Source: Paenibacillus sp. YYML68 (GTDB taxonomy: Bacteria; Bacillota; Bacilli; Paenibacillales; NBRC-103111). From it: DNA of 64,000 bases. Both the position numbers and the translations under genes were made by a program. Location: NCBI RefSeq assembly GCF_027923405.1, contig NZ_BQYI01000001.1, positions 883,501 through 947,500 of the forward strand. Reading direction: 5' to 3'. Position 1 is the first letter of the stretch. Every line of letters starts with the position of its first letter. Below, in pieces: positions 1 through 8,647 of this stretch. The notes under the pieces were generated by a model, which made no database searches, was not told the DNA's origin, and saw nothing but the letters and a program-made list of their open reading frames with translations.

Positions 1-1
1 T

Positions 2-1231
2 GAAGTGGTATGTGTGGATGTGGATGAGAACAAGGTGAGCTTGCTGAGCTCAGGTATTTCACCTATATATGAAAAAGATTTAGAAGAAATGATGGCCAAA
101 AACAAGGACCGTCTAACGTATACGACAGATTACCGGAATGCCTATGTAAATGCGCAAGCAATCTTCATCGGTGTAGGAACGCCTGAGAAATCAGATGGGT
201 CCGCGAACCTTACTTATGTCTATAAGGTAGCCAGACAAATCGCTGAGTCACTCGTGAATGATTGTGTCGTCGTACTGAAGTCAACTGTACCCGTTGGAAC
301 GAATGATAAGGTTGAGAAAATCATGAATGATTGTAAAGTAGCTGACATTGCGATTCATGTCGTATCGAACCCTGAATTTCTTGCGCAAGGTACAGCTGTT
401 CGCGATACACTTCATCCTAGTCGAATTATTATTGGAGTGGAGCATACAGCCGCCGAAAGTATGATGCGGGAAATATACAGCGGCTACGATGCTCCGATTC
501 TGGTTACTGACCGCAGAAGCGCTGAGATGATCAAGTATGCGTCGAACGATTTCCTGGCTCTCAAAATTTCATATATTAACGAAATTGCGAACCTGTGCGA
601 AATTGTAGGGGCGAATGTGGATGATGTAGCTCAAGGAATGGGACTTGATTCACGAATTGGCAACAAATTTCTTAATGCGGGTATCGGTTATGGCGGGAGC
701 TGTTTCCCGAAGGATACGAAAGCACTGCACTGGCTAGCTAGTATGAACGATTACGAGCTGAAAACGATAAAAGCAGCTATTGAAGTGAATGAACAGCAAA
801 AGCTGAAGCTGATCAAAAAGTCGAGAAAATATTACGACAGCTTCGAGGGATTGACAGTTGCGGTTCTAGGATTAACCTTTAAGCCAGGTACCGATGATCT
901 GAGAGAGGCGCCGTCGCTTGTGAATATACCGATTTTGCTCGAAGATGGAGCTAAGGTGAAGGCGTTCGATCCTGTAGGAGTCCCGAACTTCAAGAGGGTG
1001 ATGGAGCATAGCGCGGCCGAATACGCGAATCGAATTGAATATTGTGAGTCGGTTGAGCAGACGCTGCAGGATGCGGACATTTGCTTCATTTTTACGGAAT
1101 GGGATGAGATTAAGAGCTTTGAATTTGAACGGTTCGGTTCGTTAATGAGAACGCCGATTGTGCTAGATGGTCGCAACTGTTATGCACGTAAGTCGAATGA
1201 AAGCATTACATATGAAAGTATCGGAAAATAG
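2..1231 (+). CDS. ugd: UDP-glucose/UDP-sugar 6-dehydrogenase (5' end outside window)
   Basis: Oxidises a UDP-hexose (probably UDP-glucose) to the UDP-uronic acid with two NAD+, supplying an acidic sugar for exopolysaccharide. The reading frame is open from base 2, and the first visible residues (EVVCVDVDENKV) are the second strand of an N-terminal Rossmann fold, so the start lies about 25 codons outside the window. Seen: substrate-domain motif SNPEFLAQG, the catalytic-cysteine motif GYGGSCFPKD (Cys near visible residue 233), and the C-terminal UDP-binding domain beginning GLTFKPGTDDLREAPS. The length fits the short bacterial Ugd class. The neighbouring GT2 starts 16 bp downstream with its own ribosome site, so this is the head or middle of a polysaccharide operon. 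Substrate choice (glucose versus N-acetylmannosamine or N-acetylgalactosamine) cannot be fixed by eye. Confidence 0.9.
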   Translation, partial: EVVCVDVDENKVSLLSSGISPIYEKDLEEMMAKNKDRLTYTTDYRNAYVNAQAIFIGVGTPEKSDGSANLTYVYKVARQIAESLVNDCVVVLKSTVPVGTNDKVEKIMNDCKVADIAIHVVSNPEFLAQGTAVRDTLHPSRIIIGVEHTAAESMMREIYSGYDAPILVTDRRSAEMIKYASNDFLALKISYINEIANLCEIVGANVDDVAQGMGLDSRIGNKFLNAGIGYGGSCFPKDTKALHWLASMNDYELKTIKAAIEVNEQQKLKLIKKSRKYYDSFEGLTVAVLGLTFKPGTDDLREAPSLVNIPILLEDGAKVKAFDPVGVPNFKRVMEHSAAEYANRIEYCESVEQTLQDADICFIFTEWDEIKSFEFERFGSLMRTPIVLDGRNCYARKSNESITYESIGK

Positions 1232-1246
1232 GAAGGGGTACCGACG

Positions 1247-2254
1247 ATGAATAAGCTTGTCAGTGTCATCATCCCTACCTACAAAGGTGCCGGTAAGCTG
1301 GCTAGAGCGATTGATAGTGTATTGGATCAAACCTATATGAGCATTGAAATTATCGTGGTAGATGACAATGACCCGTCTTCCCAACCGAGAATGGAAACGA
1401 TGAAGGTGATGGAGAACTATCGTCTTCCCAATATTCATTACTTAAAGCATGAGCACAATAAAAATGGATCTGCCGCTAGAAATACGGGTATTGCTCAGGC
1501 AAAAGGAGAGTATATCAGCTTTCTTGATGACGACGATTTCCTGTTTCCTGATCGGATCGAGAAGAGTGTCGATCGACTTCTAGCTAATTCAGCTTACGAT
1601 GCAGTTTATTGTGGGGTCATTAAGACGAATAGTGAACGTATACGAAGTATTATACATGCACGCAAGCCGATCACTCAGAAGGACATTCTGTTGAATGAGA
1701 TGGCCATCGGAACAGGCAGCAATATTTTTCTTACAAAGCGAGTTCTGGATGAAATTGGGGGCTTCGATGAGAGCTTTATTCGGAACCAAGATCTGGAGTT
1801 CATGATTCGGGTGCTTGGGAAGTTCCAGATGATCCATCTGGACGAACTGCTGATTGTCAAGGCGACCAATGGAAACGTCAACGTACCGGACTATCTGAAG
1901 CTGAAGGCGGTAAAGGATAAGTTCATCGCAACGTTCGAGACGGTTATTCATCAACTCAGCGAGAGCGAGAAGAAGCAATTTTATCGCAATCATTACAGCG
2001 TGATGCTAGAGTCGGCCATCGTGTCAAGAGTAAGTGCACATATTGATGAGGTCGTAACAGCGATGGAGCCGTATCGGCGTCTTGTACGCAAGGAAAAGCT
2101 GCTGATCTTCATGGTGCGTATCAGATTTTATAGAAGTAAGCCTTATCAGATGTTAAGTAAGTCTATCTCTTGGATCAAGAAGCTGAAGCCAAGTGAAATC
2201 CGTAGCGTCATTAGCAATGACAAGTGGACATTCATTATGGGAAAGCTGGGTTAA
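1247..2254 (+). CDS. Family 2 glycosyltransferase
   Basis: Cytoplasmic GT-A fold glycosyltransferase, 335 residues, presumably adding a sugar to the lipid-linked exopolysaccharide repeat unit. The N-terminus VSVIIPTYKGAGKLARAIDS is the classic GT2 nucleotide-binding start. The metal/UDP-binding acidic run FLDDDDF is near residues 92-97, preceded by GSAARNTGIAQAKGEYI. A later GGFDESFIRNQDLEFMIRV segment is the usual GT2 acceptor/catalytic base region (ED/QD motif). There are no membrane segments, so it is a soluble or peripheral enzyme. The ATG is preceded by GGAAGGGG. It lies between the UDP-sugar dehydrogenase and the flippase, in the same direction. Donor and acceptor are unknown. Confidence 0.88.
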   Translation: MNKLVSVIIPTYKGAGKLARAIDSVLDQTYMSIEIIVVDDNDPSSQPRMETMKVMENYRLPNIHYLKHEHNKNGSAARNTGIAQAKGEYISFLDDDDFLFPDRIEKSVDRLLANSAYDAVYCGVIKTNSERIRSIIHARKPITQKDILLNEMAIGTGSNIFLTKRVLDEIGGFDESFIRNQDLEFMIRVLGKFQMIHLDELLIVKATNGNVNVPDYLKLKAVKDKFIATFETVIHQLSESEKKQFYRNHYSVMLESAIVSRVSAHIDEVVTAMEPYRRLVRKEKLLIFMVRIRFYRSKPYQMLSKSISWIKKLKPSEIRSVISNDKWTFIMGKLG

Positions 2255-2283
2255 GGCTAGGCCTGCAGTGAAGGGTGAATGCA

Positions 2284-3723
2284 ATGAGCAGAGAAAGTAA
2301 ACTTGTTAAGAATACGTTAATATACATAATCGGCAATATTACCTCGAAAATTTTAGCCTTCTTTATGTTGCCGGTCTATACGTTTTATATTAGCCAATCT
2401 GACCTTGGGTTGTTTGATATTATTTATAATGTTGCTTTAATAGCGGTTCCGATTTTAACGTTATGCAGTCATGCATCCATTTTTCGTTTTGCGGTTGATG
2501 AGTCGGAGCAGAATGCGATCAATAAGGTGATATCGAATGGTGTATTTATCGTTTTTACAGGAATAGGATTATCCATTGTTCCCTATATGATCAGCCTTTT
2601 CTTTTACCGTGATGATAGTGGTGTGTACATATTAGGTTTGATCATAATTATGGCGTTAGGTACAATTTGGCAGCAGATAGCAAGAGCACTACACAAAAAT
2701 ATGGTGTTTGCGGTTTCAGGTGTCATTCTAACGATCGCCATATTTTTTAGCTGTATGATATTGATCCTTTTTTTTCAGTTAGGCTTGGAAGCCTTGATTT
2801 TCTCTTATATTTTTGCATATCTTACTGTTTTTATTTATATCGAATGGAGAGTAAGAGTCTTCAAGAGGTTGATGCTTCATTATATAGAGAGAAGTGTCTT
2901 GAAAAAGCTGCTTACATATTCCTTACCTTTATTACCAGGAGAAATCAGCTGGTGGCTGATGTCAGGGGTCAATCGGATTATCATTGCATTGTTCATTGGC
3001 GCAGCAGCAAATGGTGTGTTTTTCGTTGCTTCGAGATTCCCTAATCTCCTTACCATGATTAATGGAGTGTTCAATCTGGCTTGGACCGAAAGCTCGATAC
3101 AGGAATACAATGCAGAGGACAAAAATGAATATTATACTAAAATGTTTAACCTGTTTATGCGACTTCAGATATCTATCTTTCTGTTGGCTCTTCCAACTCT
3201 AAAATATTTAATGATCGTTACGGTTGAACAGTCCTATCATGATGCATGGGTGTACATTCCTCCACTGTTATTAGGTACTGTGTTCGGCTCATTTTCAAAT
3301 TTCTATAGCACAGGCTACTTAGGCTCCAAAAAAACGATGGGGGCCTTTATTACGGTAATGGCAGCATCTATTGTTAATGTTTCATTAGTATTACTGCTCA
3401 TACCAAGTATTGGATTACATGCTGCAGGTATCTCAAATTGTGTGGCTCTAATTTTTCTGTGGATCTTCCGTGTATTTCATACCAGAACATATTTTACAAT
3501 TCGTTTGGATTATAAGTTGATGTTCTTTTTAGGTATAATGATAATCTTTTTTATGTGGGGGCATTATCAGAACCGGATCTGGATAGATGTTCTTTTACTT
3601 TCATCAGCACTTCTCATTAGTTTCATCATAAATAAGGAATTACTAGCGGCATTATATCAAAAGGTCCTACAAAAATACAAAAAATTCAAACGAAGTAGAA
3701 GTAAAGGTGAATCAAAAGGCTAA
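2284..3723 (+). CDS. Wzx-type polysaccharide flippase (MOP superfamily)
   Basis: Integral membrane protein of about 479 residues with roughly 12-14 hydrophobic segments, of the MATE/MOP polysaccharide exporter type. It probably flips the undecaprenyl-linked repeat unit across the membrane. The N-terminus (SKLVKNTLIYIIGNITSKILAFFMLPVYT) is typical of the polysaccharide-synthesis flippase family. The ATG at 2284 is preferred because AAGGG sits about 8 bases upstream; an in-frame GTG at 2275 lies inside that ribosome site. The lysine/arginine-rich C-terminal tail is cytoplasmic. This gene marks a sharp drop in GC relative to the genes on either side, which continues through the next three genes and suggests a transferred serotype-like module. 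Confidence 0.88.
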   Translation: MSRESKLVKNTLIYIIGNITSKILAFFMLPVYTFYISQSDLGLFDIIYNVALIAVPILTLCSHASIFRFAVDESEQNAINKVISNGVFIVFTGIGLSIVPYMISLFFYRDDSGVYILGLIIIMALGTIWQQIARALHKNMVFAVSGVILTIAIFFSCMILILFFQLGLEALIFSYIFAYLTVFIYIEWRVRVFKRLMLHYIERSVLKKLLTYSLPLLPGEISWWLMSGVNRIIIALFIGAAANGVFFVASRFPNLLTMINGVFNLAWTESSIQEYNAEDKNEYYTKMFNLFMRLQISIFLLALPTLKYLMIVTVEQSYHDAWVYIPPLLLGTVFGSFSNFYSTGYLGSKKTMGAFITVMAASIVNVSLVLLLIPSIGLHAAGISNCVALIFLWIFRVFHTRTYFTIRLDYKLMFFLGIMIIFFMWGHYQNRIWIDVLLLSSALLISFIINKELLAALYQKVLQKYKKFKRSRSKGESKG

Positions 3724-3745
3724 CCATGTGATAGGCAGGTGACGT

Positions 3746-4816
3746 ATGAAGGTATTGATGGTCGGTAATTCAAAACGTGTAAAGGGCGGAATAAATTCTG
3801 TCATGAATTCCCTGCTACAGGGTCTTCCACTTTGTAAGTCCAATGTGAAAGTAACTCGATTTGCTTCATATACAGACCAAGTGCCCCCAGTTATTAGGCC
3901 TTTTTATTCGATTATGAAGCTTCTGGTGTTCTTAATTAAGGTAATTCCATATCAAATTGTACATATGCACTCTGCTGCAAACGGAAGCTTTTATCGCAAA
4001 ACATTGTATACGTATTTCAGTAAGTGGTGGGGAAAGAAAGTTATTTTTCATATTCATGGGTCAAGCTTTGAGGCATTCCAGAGAAAAAATTCCTTTACGA
4101 AGTGGATCGTAAGAAAAACGCTTGATCGTGCGGATGCAGTCGTTGTCCTTTCTGAGCAAATGAAAATGCTAGTTCATCGATTTAGTAACAATCCATCTGT
4201 ACATGTGCTTCCTAATCCAATTGAAATCCCTGATGAGCAAGACTTGCTAAAGCCCAAGGATTATTCCGATAAAGTAAACTTGTTGTTTCTGGGTGAGATC
4301 GGGCCACGAAAAGGAATATATGATTTGGTGCAGGCGCTTGCTAGTGTACCACAACCATATCGCAATCAATTGCAACTTCATGTGTGTGGGAACAACGAGA
4401 TTGAGAAGCTGAAATCAAGAGTGCAGGAGTTAGGGCTAGAAGATTGCTGCACGGTGCGCGGGTGGATTGATGGTGAGAAGAAAAAGTATTTTTTACGTGT
4501 AGCTGATATTTATATATTGCCTTCCTATGCTGAAGGGCTTCCCATTTCTATTCTTGAAGCTATGGCCTATTCTTTGCCTATCATTAGCACTAATGTTGGT
4601 GGCATCCCCGAAATTGTTCGTCCTGAACAAAATGGTATTCTTGTTGAACCAGGGGCAATTTCCGACATAACATCAGCTATATTGCAACTTATAACGGATT
4701 CTGAGCTTCGAGATGAGTTCGGTAAACAAAGTAGAGAAATCGTAGATAAACACGAGTTAAAGGCGGTTGTTAAGCAACTTAATCAGCTGTACATTTCAAT
4801 GGTTGATGCGAGATAA
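3746..4816 (+). CDS. Family 4 (GT-B) glycosyltransferase
   Basis: Soluble retaining GT-B glycosyltransferase, 356 residues. The N-terminal half begins MKVLMVGNSKRVKGGINSVM, the acceptor-side Rossmann fold. The C-terminal half begins near residue 180 (NLLFLGEIGPRKGIYDLVQA) and contains the GT4 EX7E signature in AEGLPISILEAMA near residues 262-270, followed by NVGGIPEIV. It probably elongates the repeat unit. The start is supported by GGCAGGTGA upstream of ATG 3746. It is separated by 25 bp from the Alg14-like gene. Base composition is AT-rich like the flippase. Sugar specificity cannot be read from the sequence. Confidence 0.9.
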   Translation: MKVLMVGNSKRVKGGINSVMNSLLQGLPLCKSNVKVTRFASYTDQVPPVIRPFYSIMKLLVFLIKVIPYQIVHMHSAANGSFYRKTLYTYFSKWWGKKVIFHIHGSSFEAFQRKNSFTKWIVRKTLDRADAVVVLSEQMKMLVHRFSNNPSVHVLPNPIEIPDEQDLLKPKDYSDKVNLLFLGEIGPRKGIYDLVQALASVPQPYRNQLQLHVCGNNEIEKLKSRVQELGLEDCCTVRGWIDGEKKKYFLRVADIYILPSYAEGLPISILEAMAYSLPIISTNVGGIPEIVRPEQNGILVEPGAISDITSAILQLITDSELRDEFGKQSREIVDKHELKAVVKQLNQLYISMVDAR

Positions 4817-4841
4817 CATTTATGGAAGGGTGTATGGAGTA

Positions 4842-5300
4842 ATGAAAATAGCACTGGCTTGCTCGGTTGGTGGTCATCTCACACAAATCAGACAAATGGA
4901 GAAGCTTTATAAAAACTACGAGTATTTCTTTATTACAGAAGATACTTTAATGACTAGAGAATTGTTGAAGAAGGAGCAAGGCTACTTATTACATTTGATA
5001 AACCGAAAAAAATGGAACTTTGTTCTTCTTTTTATCATTAATTTTATTAAAACCTTAAACATATTGACGAAAGAAAAGCCGGATGTTGTTATTTGTACAG
5101 GAGCATTAAGCTCTGTGCCTACATGCTTTTTAAGCAAGATCATGGGGATTAAATTGATTTATATTGAAAGCTTTGCGAAGATGCATAGTCCGACCTTGAC
5201 GGGTAGATTCGTATACAAAATTGCGGATTTATTTATTGTGCAATGGGAAGGCATGAAGAAGTTTTATCCTAAAGCTATTTATGGGGGGAGCATCTATTGA
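4842..5300 (+). CDS. Alg14/PssD/Cps14F-like glycosyltransferase membrane subunit
   Basis: About 152 residues. The N-terminus MKIALACSVGGHLTQIRQM carries the glycine-rich GGHL motif of the Alg14 family (residues 8-16). These small proteins form the acceptor-binding and membrane-anchoring half of a two-piece GT-B enzyme whose catalytic half is Alg13-like; streptococcal Cps14F/Cps14G and PssD/PssE are the bacterial models. The chosen ATG 4842 has GGAAGGG and GGAG upstream, whereas a longer in-frame start would overlap the previous gene. The stop codon overlaps the TTG start of the next gene (TTGA), which is tight translational coupling and fits the idea that the products form one enzyme. Confidence 0.87.
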   Translation: MKIALACSVGGHLTQIRQMEKLYKNYEYFFITEDTLMTRELLKKEQGYLLHLINRKKWNFVLLFIINFIKTLNILTKEKPDVVICTGALSSVPTCFLSKIMGIKLIYIESFAKMHSPTLTGRFVYKIADLFIVQWEGMKKFYPKAIYGGSIY

Positions 5301-5776
5301 TACTGGTTAGTTTAGGGACACAAGACTTCCCCTTTAATAGATTATTAGAAGAGATTGATCGATTAATTGATAGGGGATTTATTCAGGAGGATGTCTTTGC
5401 TCAAGTTGGCTACTCCCAGTATGAGGCTAAGCATTATCGGACACAGAAATTTACCGACTTTAATCAGTTTGATGAATTACTCGATCAATGCAGCATTCTC
5501 ATTACTCATGGCGGAACGGGTACAATCGTTAGCGCTCTGAAGAAGGGGAAGAAAATAATTGCAGTGCCTCGTCTCAAAAAGCATAATGAGCATGTGGATG
5601 ATCACCAAACTGAAATCATTGAGCTGTTTTCGAAGCAAAATCTTATTATTGGATTAAACGAAGTTGCGGAGTTAGAACAAGCTTTGCAAAAGATCCATTC
5701 AATGGAGTTTAACACGTTTGTAAGTGGTAATGAGACAATTATTCAGATCATTGATGATTTTATTAAAGAGATATAG
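5297..5776 (+). CDS. Alg13/PssE/Cps14G-like glycosyltransferase catalytic subunit
   Basis: 159 residues with the C-terminal GT28 fold. The start is TTG at 5297, overlapping the upstream TGA and preceded by the purine run GGGGGGAG (5283-5290). Seen: N-terminal LVSLGTQDFPFNRLLEEI, and the nucleotide-sugar binding motif ITHGGTGTIVSALKKGKKIIAVPR near residues 70-90, followed by NEHVDDHQTEI. Together with the preceding Alg14-like protein it should make one functional glycosyltransferase, in related systems a beta-1,4 galactosyl- or glucosyltransferase using a uronic-acid or glucose primer. The partner pairing is inferred from overlap and family knowledge. This is the last gene of the AT-rich island. 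Confidence 0.88.
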   Translation: MILVSLGTQDFPFNRLLEEIDRLIDRGFIQEDVFAQVGYSQYEAKHYRTQKFTDFNQFDELLDQCSILITHGGTGTIVSALKKGKKIIAVPRLKKHNEHVDDHQTEIIELFSKQNLIIGLNEVAELEQALQKIHSMEFNTFVSGNETIIQIIDDFIKEI

Positions 5777-5783
5777 AATGAAG

Positions 5784-5825
5784 AGGTGATAACTTCCAGT
5801 GCTAAAAATTTAACTGGTAATTTAA
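5784..5825. repeat. Short inverted repeat between Alg13-like gene and glycoside hydrolase gene
   Basis: CCAGT and ACTGG arms flank an AT-rich loop in the 62-bp gap. It is too weak for a clear terminator and is followed directly by the AAAGGAGG ribosome site of the next gene. Probably not a strong transcription stop. Confidence 0.25.
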
Positions 5826-5838
5826 AGGAGGCAAACGA

Positions 5839-8598
5839 ATGCTTCGAAAATGGATATCCGTCTTCGTTTTCCTCTTCGCATGTTCGACATGGCCGGTAGC
5901 AGAGCAGGTGACAGCTCAAGGGAACGATTATGCAGCCCATACACCGTGGCACTCTACAACGAAAGGAACGCCATTAGATGTCGGTAAGCTTGTGCTGGAT
6001 GCACCTGCTGGTAAGCATGGCTTCGTTCAAGTGAAGGATGGACATTTTTACTTTCAGAATGGGACCCGTGTGAAGTTCTGGGGGGCGAATCTGGGGCGAG
6101 GTGCGAACTTTCCGTCACATCGCGATGCGGACATATTAGCTGATAAGCTGGCGACTCTTGGGTTTAATGCGATACGTATTCACAACATTGATAATGACAG
6201 TAAAGGCGCCACGATTATAGATCGAGCACAAAATCACTCTCAGAGCCTCGATGCCGCGGCACTTGATAAGCTCGATTATTTAATCTATGTATTAAAGGCT
6301 AAAGGGATCTACGTCGTAATGGACGTCCAGACTTCTCGAAGATACAAAGCCGGGGACCAGGTCGTAGACTATGATCAACTGCCTAGAGGGATGGCCAAGA
6401 CCGTTGGATATTTCGATGATCGGATTATGGAGCTGGAGAAAGGCTTTGCGGATGCGTTGTTCGGACATGTGAATCCGTATACTAAGCTAGCCTATAAGGA
6501 TGATCCAGCGCTTGCGCTGGTGGGTATGCTGAACGAGGATTACTTCTTCAAGCCTTGGAAGGATGGGGCCTTGGATGCGAGCTCGAACGCAGAGTATATG
6601 GTGCCCAGCTATTATTTGGAACAGCTTGATGCTAAGTTCAATTCGTTTATCCTCAATAAATACGGTACACAAGCGAAGCTTCAAGCGGCATGGTCGGGTT
6701 CCGCCAATACTCAGAACCTAATTAAGAACGGTAGCTTTGCGAATGACATCTCTCAAGGCTGGACGATAACGACTGATGAGACGTTAACGACAACCGCCAA
6801 GTTGGATAGTGGATCTTCCCCACACGGTAGTACCCATTTGAAGTTTGCCAAAATTCAGCCACAGCCAACAGCGGGAGGGGCTTATTCGGCGCTCAGCTTA
6901 AAACAGCACGGTGTTAAGCTGAAGAAGGGCCACACCTACCAATTGGACTTTTATGTGAAGACATCAGAGCCTGGGAAGGGTACATTGAAGGTTCGTTTTG
7001 ACGGAAGTCACCATTTGGATAAGCACTACGGCTTGGATAAAAACTTTAAATTTACAGAATCTCAAGCTTGGACGGCGTATTCCACTACGTTCGTAGCGTT
7101 GGAGGATTCAACTGCTGATCCCAATGCCTCGTTAAGCTTCTATTGCGGCTGGTGCTGGGGAGACTTCGAGTTTGATCATATCCAGTTGAAGGAGATTCAA
7201 CTGCCGGGTCTATTAGCTGGTGAGTCGCTAGCTAAAGCCAACTTGAAGCGAATCGCCTGGGAGGGTCGCTTTCATTATTCCCCTCAACGCTTTGCCGATA
7301 CGACGGAGTTCTATTATTCGATCGTTCATTCGTATTTCACTGAGATGAAGGAATACCTACGTGAAGAGGTCGGATTACAAGTACCTATATCGACAAGCAA
7401 TAATTATACGATGAACGCAGAGATCATGGCTCGAACCGTAGGTGACTTTATGGATGCGCATGTTTACTGGGACCACCCCAAGTTTAGCGCAGAACATAAA
7501 TGGTCAACGGAGCAGTTCTCGATTACGAACGATTCGATCATAGCTAAGGCTGGGAATATGAAGGACCGGAGATGGTTTAGTCGCTGGGTCGAATATTTAG
7601 CCTTGAACCGGGTGGAAGGAATGCCTTTTGTCGTAGGAGAATGGCAGCTTCCTTTTCCGAATGAGTATGAGTTTGAGGCCGCACCTTTGATCTCCGCTTA
7701 TGCCCAGCTTCAAGATTGGGATGGTTTGTTTATCTTTAATTATTCCGAGACGAACACTTATGAGAACAATGCAGAACGGATCGGATATTGGTTTGATATT
7801 ATCGGCAATCCTTCTAAGCTTGCACAAATGCCAACCTATGCTCTGTCCTTTCTCAAGGGATACGTGAGGCCGGCTGAGCATAGCGTTACGGTGCAGTATA
7901 ACAATAATGAAGTGTTTGCGAGCACTGGCGTAAACAGTGATACTCCAACGTACAACATTAAAGACGAGCTGCCTACTGCGTTGCTTTACAAGCATATGAT
8001 TTCAAAAGCTTTTGGCGCTGAGCGCACGTCGATGTCATCAGATCTCATAGATGAGGAGACAGACGAGGCCTTGTCGCAGGAGAGTGTTCATCGGAGCGAT
8101 ACGGACGAGTTAATATGGGATGCTTCCGTAGAGGGCAATGAAACGTTCCTCATTAATACGCCTAAGAGTCAGTCTATAACCGGCTTTATGACGGGAAGAA
8201 CATTGCGTACCTCTAATATGGAGGTTCGATTGTCACCTGCACAATATCCGTTCGGTTCTGTAGCACTTCAGCCTTTGGATGACCGTCGTATTCAAGATTC
8301 AAGAAGCATGCTGTTAACCTTGATATCTAGACAGTCGAATTCTGAGCAAGAGCAGGAAGCGTCAACAGGTCTGTTCCATTGGGGACAAGGTCCTACCCGC
8401 ATGCAGCAATTAACAGGCAAGGTAACGATAAGTCTTAAGCTGGCAGATACGGACCAGGTAGAGGTTCGTCAGCTTAATACGGCAGGGACTCGCGAGCTGA
8501 CACTGCCCGTTAAGATGGATAGGTTGAATCAAACAATTGTCATTGAAATCGAACGTCTAAGCTCGCCGTACCTTCACATTGTTAAATTAAGCAGTTGA
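5839..8598 (+). CDS. Secreted glycoside hydrolase (GH5-like barrel) with inserted carbohydrate-binding module
   Basis: 919 residues with a signal peptide (MLRKWISVFVFLFACSTWPVAEQ, cleavage near residues 25-30), so extracellular. The first half looks like a cellulase-type TIM barrel: VKFWGANLGRG, LATLGFNAIRIHNID, and an acid/base candidate at GMLNEDYFF (Glu near residue 232). Residues about 295-454 (NLIKNGSFANDISQGWTITT to FDHIQL) are a CBM4/9-like beta-sandwich. The barrel then resumes, with a nucleophile candidate in VVGEWQLPF (Glu near residue 600). A C-terminal beta-rich region follows (residues 720-919). The ribosome site AAAGGAGG is strong. Its position at the end of the polysaccharide cluster suggests trimming, release or degradation of the exopolysaccharide. 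The GH family number is an inference. Confidence 0.8.
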   Translation: MLRKWISVFVFLFACSTWPVAEQVTAQGNDYAAHTPWHSTTKGTPLDVGKLVLDAPAGKHGFVQVKDGHFYFQNGTRVKFWGANLGRGANFPSHRDADILADKLATLGFNAIRIHNIDNDSKGATIIDRAQNHSQSLDAAALDKLDYLIYVLKAKGIYVVMDVQTSRRYKAGDQVVDYDQLPRGMAKTVGYFDDRIMELEKGFADALFGHVNPYTKLAYKDDPALALVGMLNEDYFFKPWKDGALDASSNAEYMVPSYYLEQLDAKFNSFILNKYGTQAKLQAAWSGSANTQNLIKNGSFANDISQGWTITTDETLTTTAKLDSGSSPHGSTHLKFAKIQPQPTAGGAYSALSLKQHGVKLKKGHTYQLDFYVKTSEPGKGTLKVRFDGSHHLDKHYGLDKNFKFTESQAWTAYSTTFVALEDSTADPNASLSFYCGWCWGDFEFDHIQLKEIQLPGLLAGESLAKANLKRIAWEGRFHYSPQRFADTTEFYYSIVHSYFTEMKEYLREEVGLQVPISTSNNYTMNAEIMARTVGDFMDAHVYWDHPKFSAEHKWSTEQFSITNDSIIAKAGNMKDRRWFSRWVEYLALNRVEGMPFVVGEWQLPFPNEYEFEAAPLISAYAQLQDWDGLFIFNYSETNTYENNAERIGYWFDIIGNPSKLAQMPTYALSFLKGYVRPAEHSVTVQYNNNEVFASTGVNSDTPTYNIKDELPTALLYKHMISKAFGAERTSMSSDLIDEETDEALSQESVHRSDTDELIWDASVEGNETFLINTPKSQSITGFMTGRTLRTSNMEVRLSPAQYPFGSVALQPLDDRRIQDSRSMLLTLISRQSNSEQEQEASTGLFHWGQGPTRMQQLTGKVTISLKLADTDQVEVRQLNTAGTRELTLPVKMDRLNQTIVIEIERLSSPYLHIVKLSS

Positions 8599-8647
8599 CA
8601 TCAAGTCACCTATACCCTCAAAGCTCAGCTCTAATGGAGGCTGTCTC

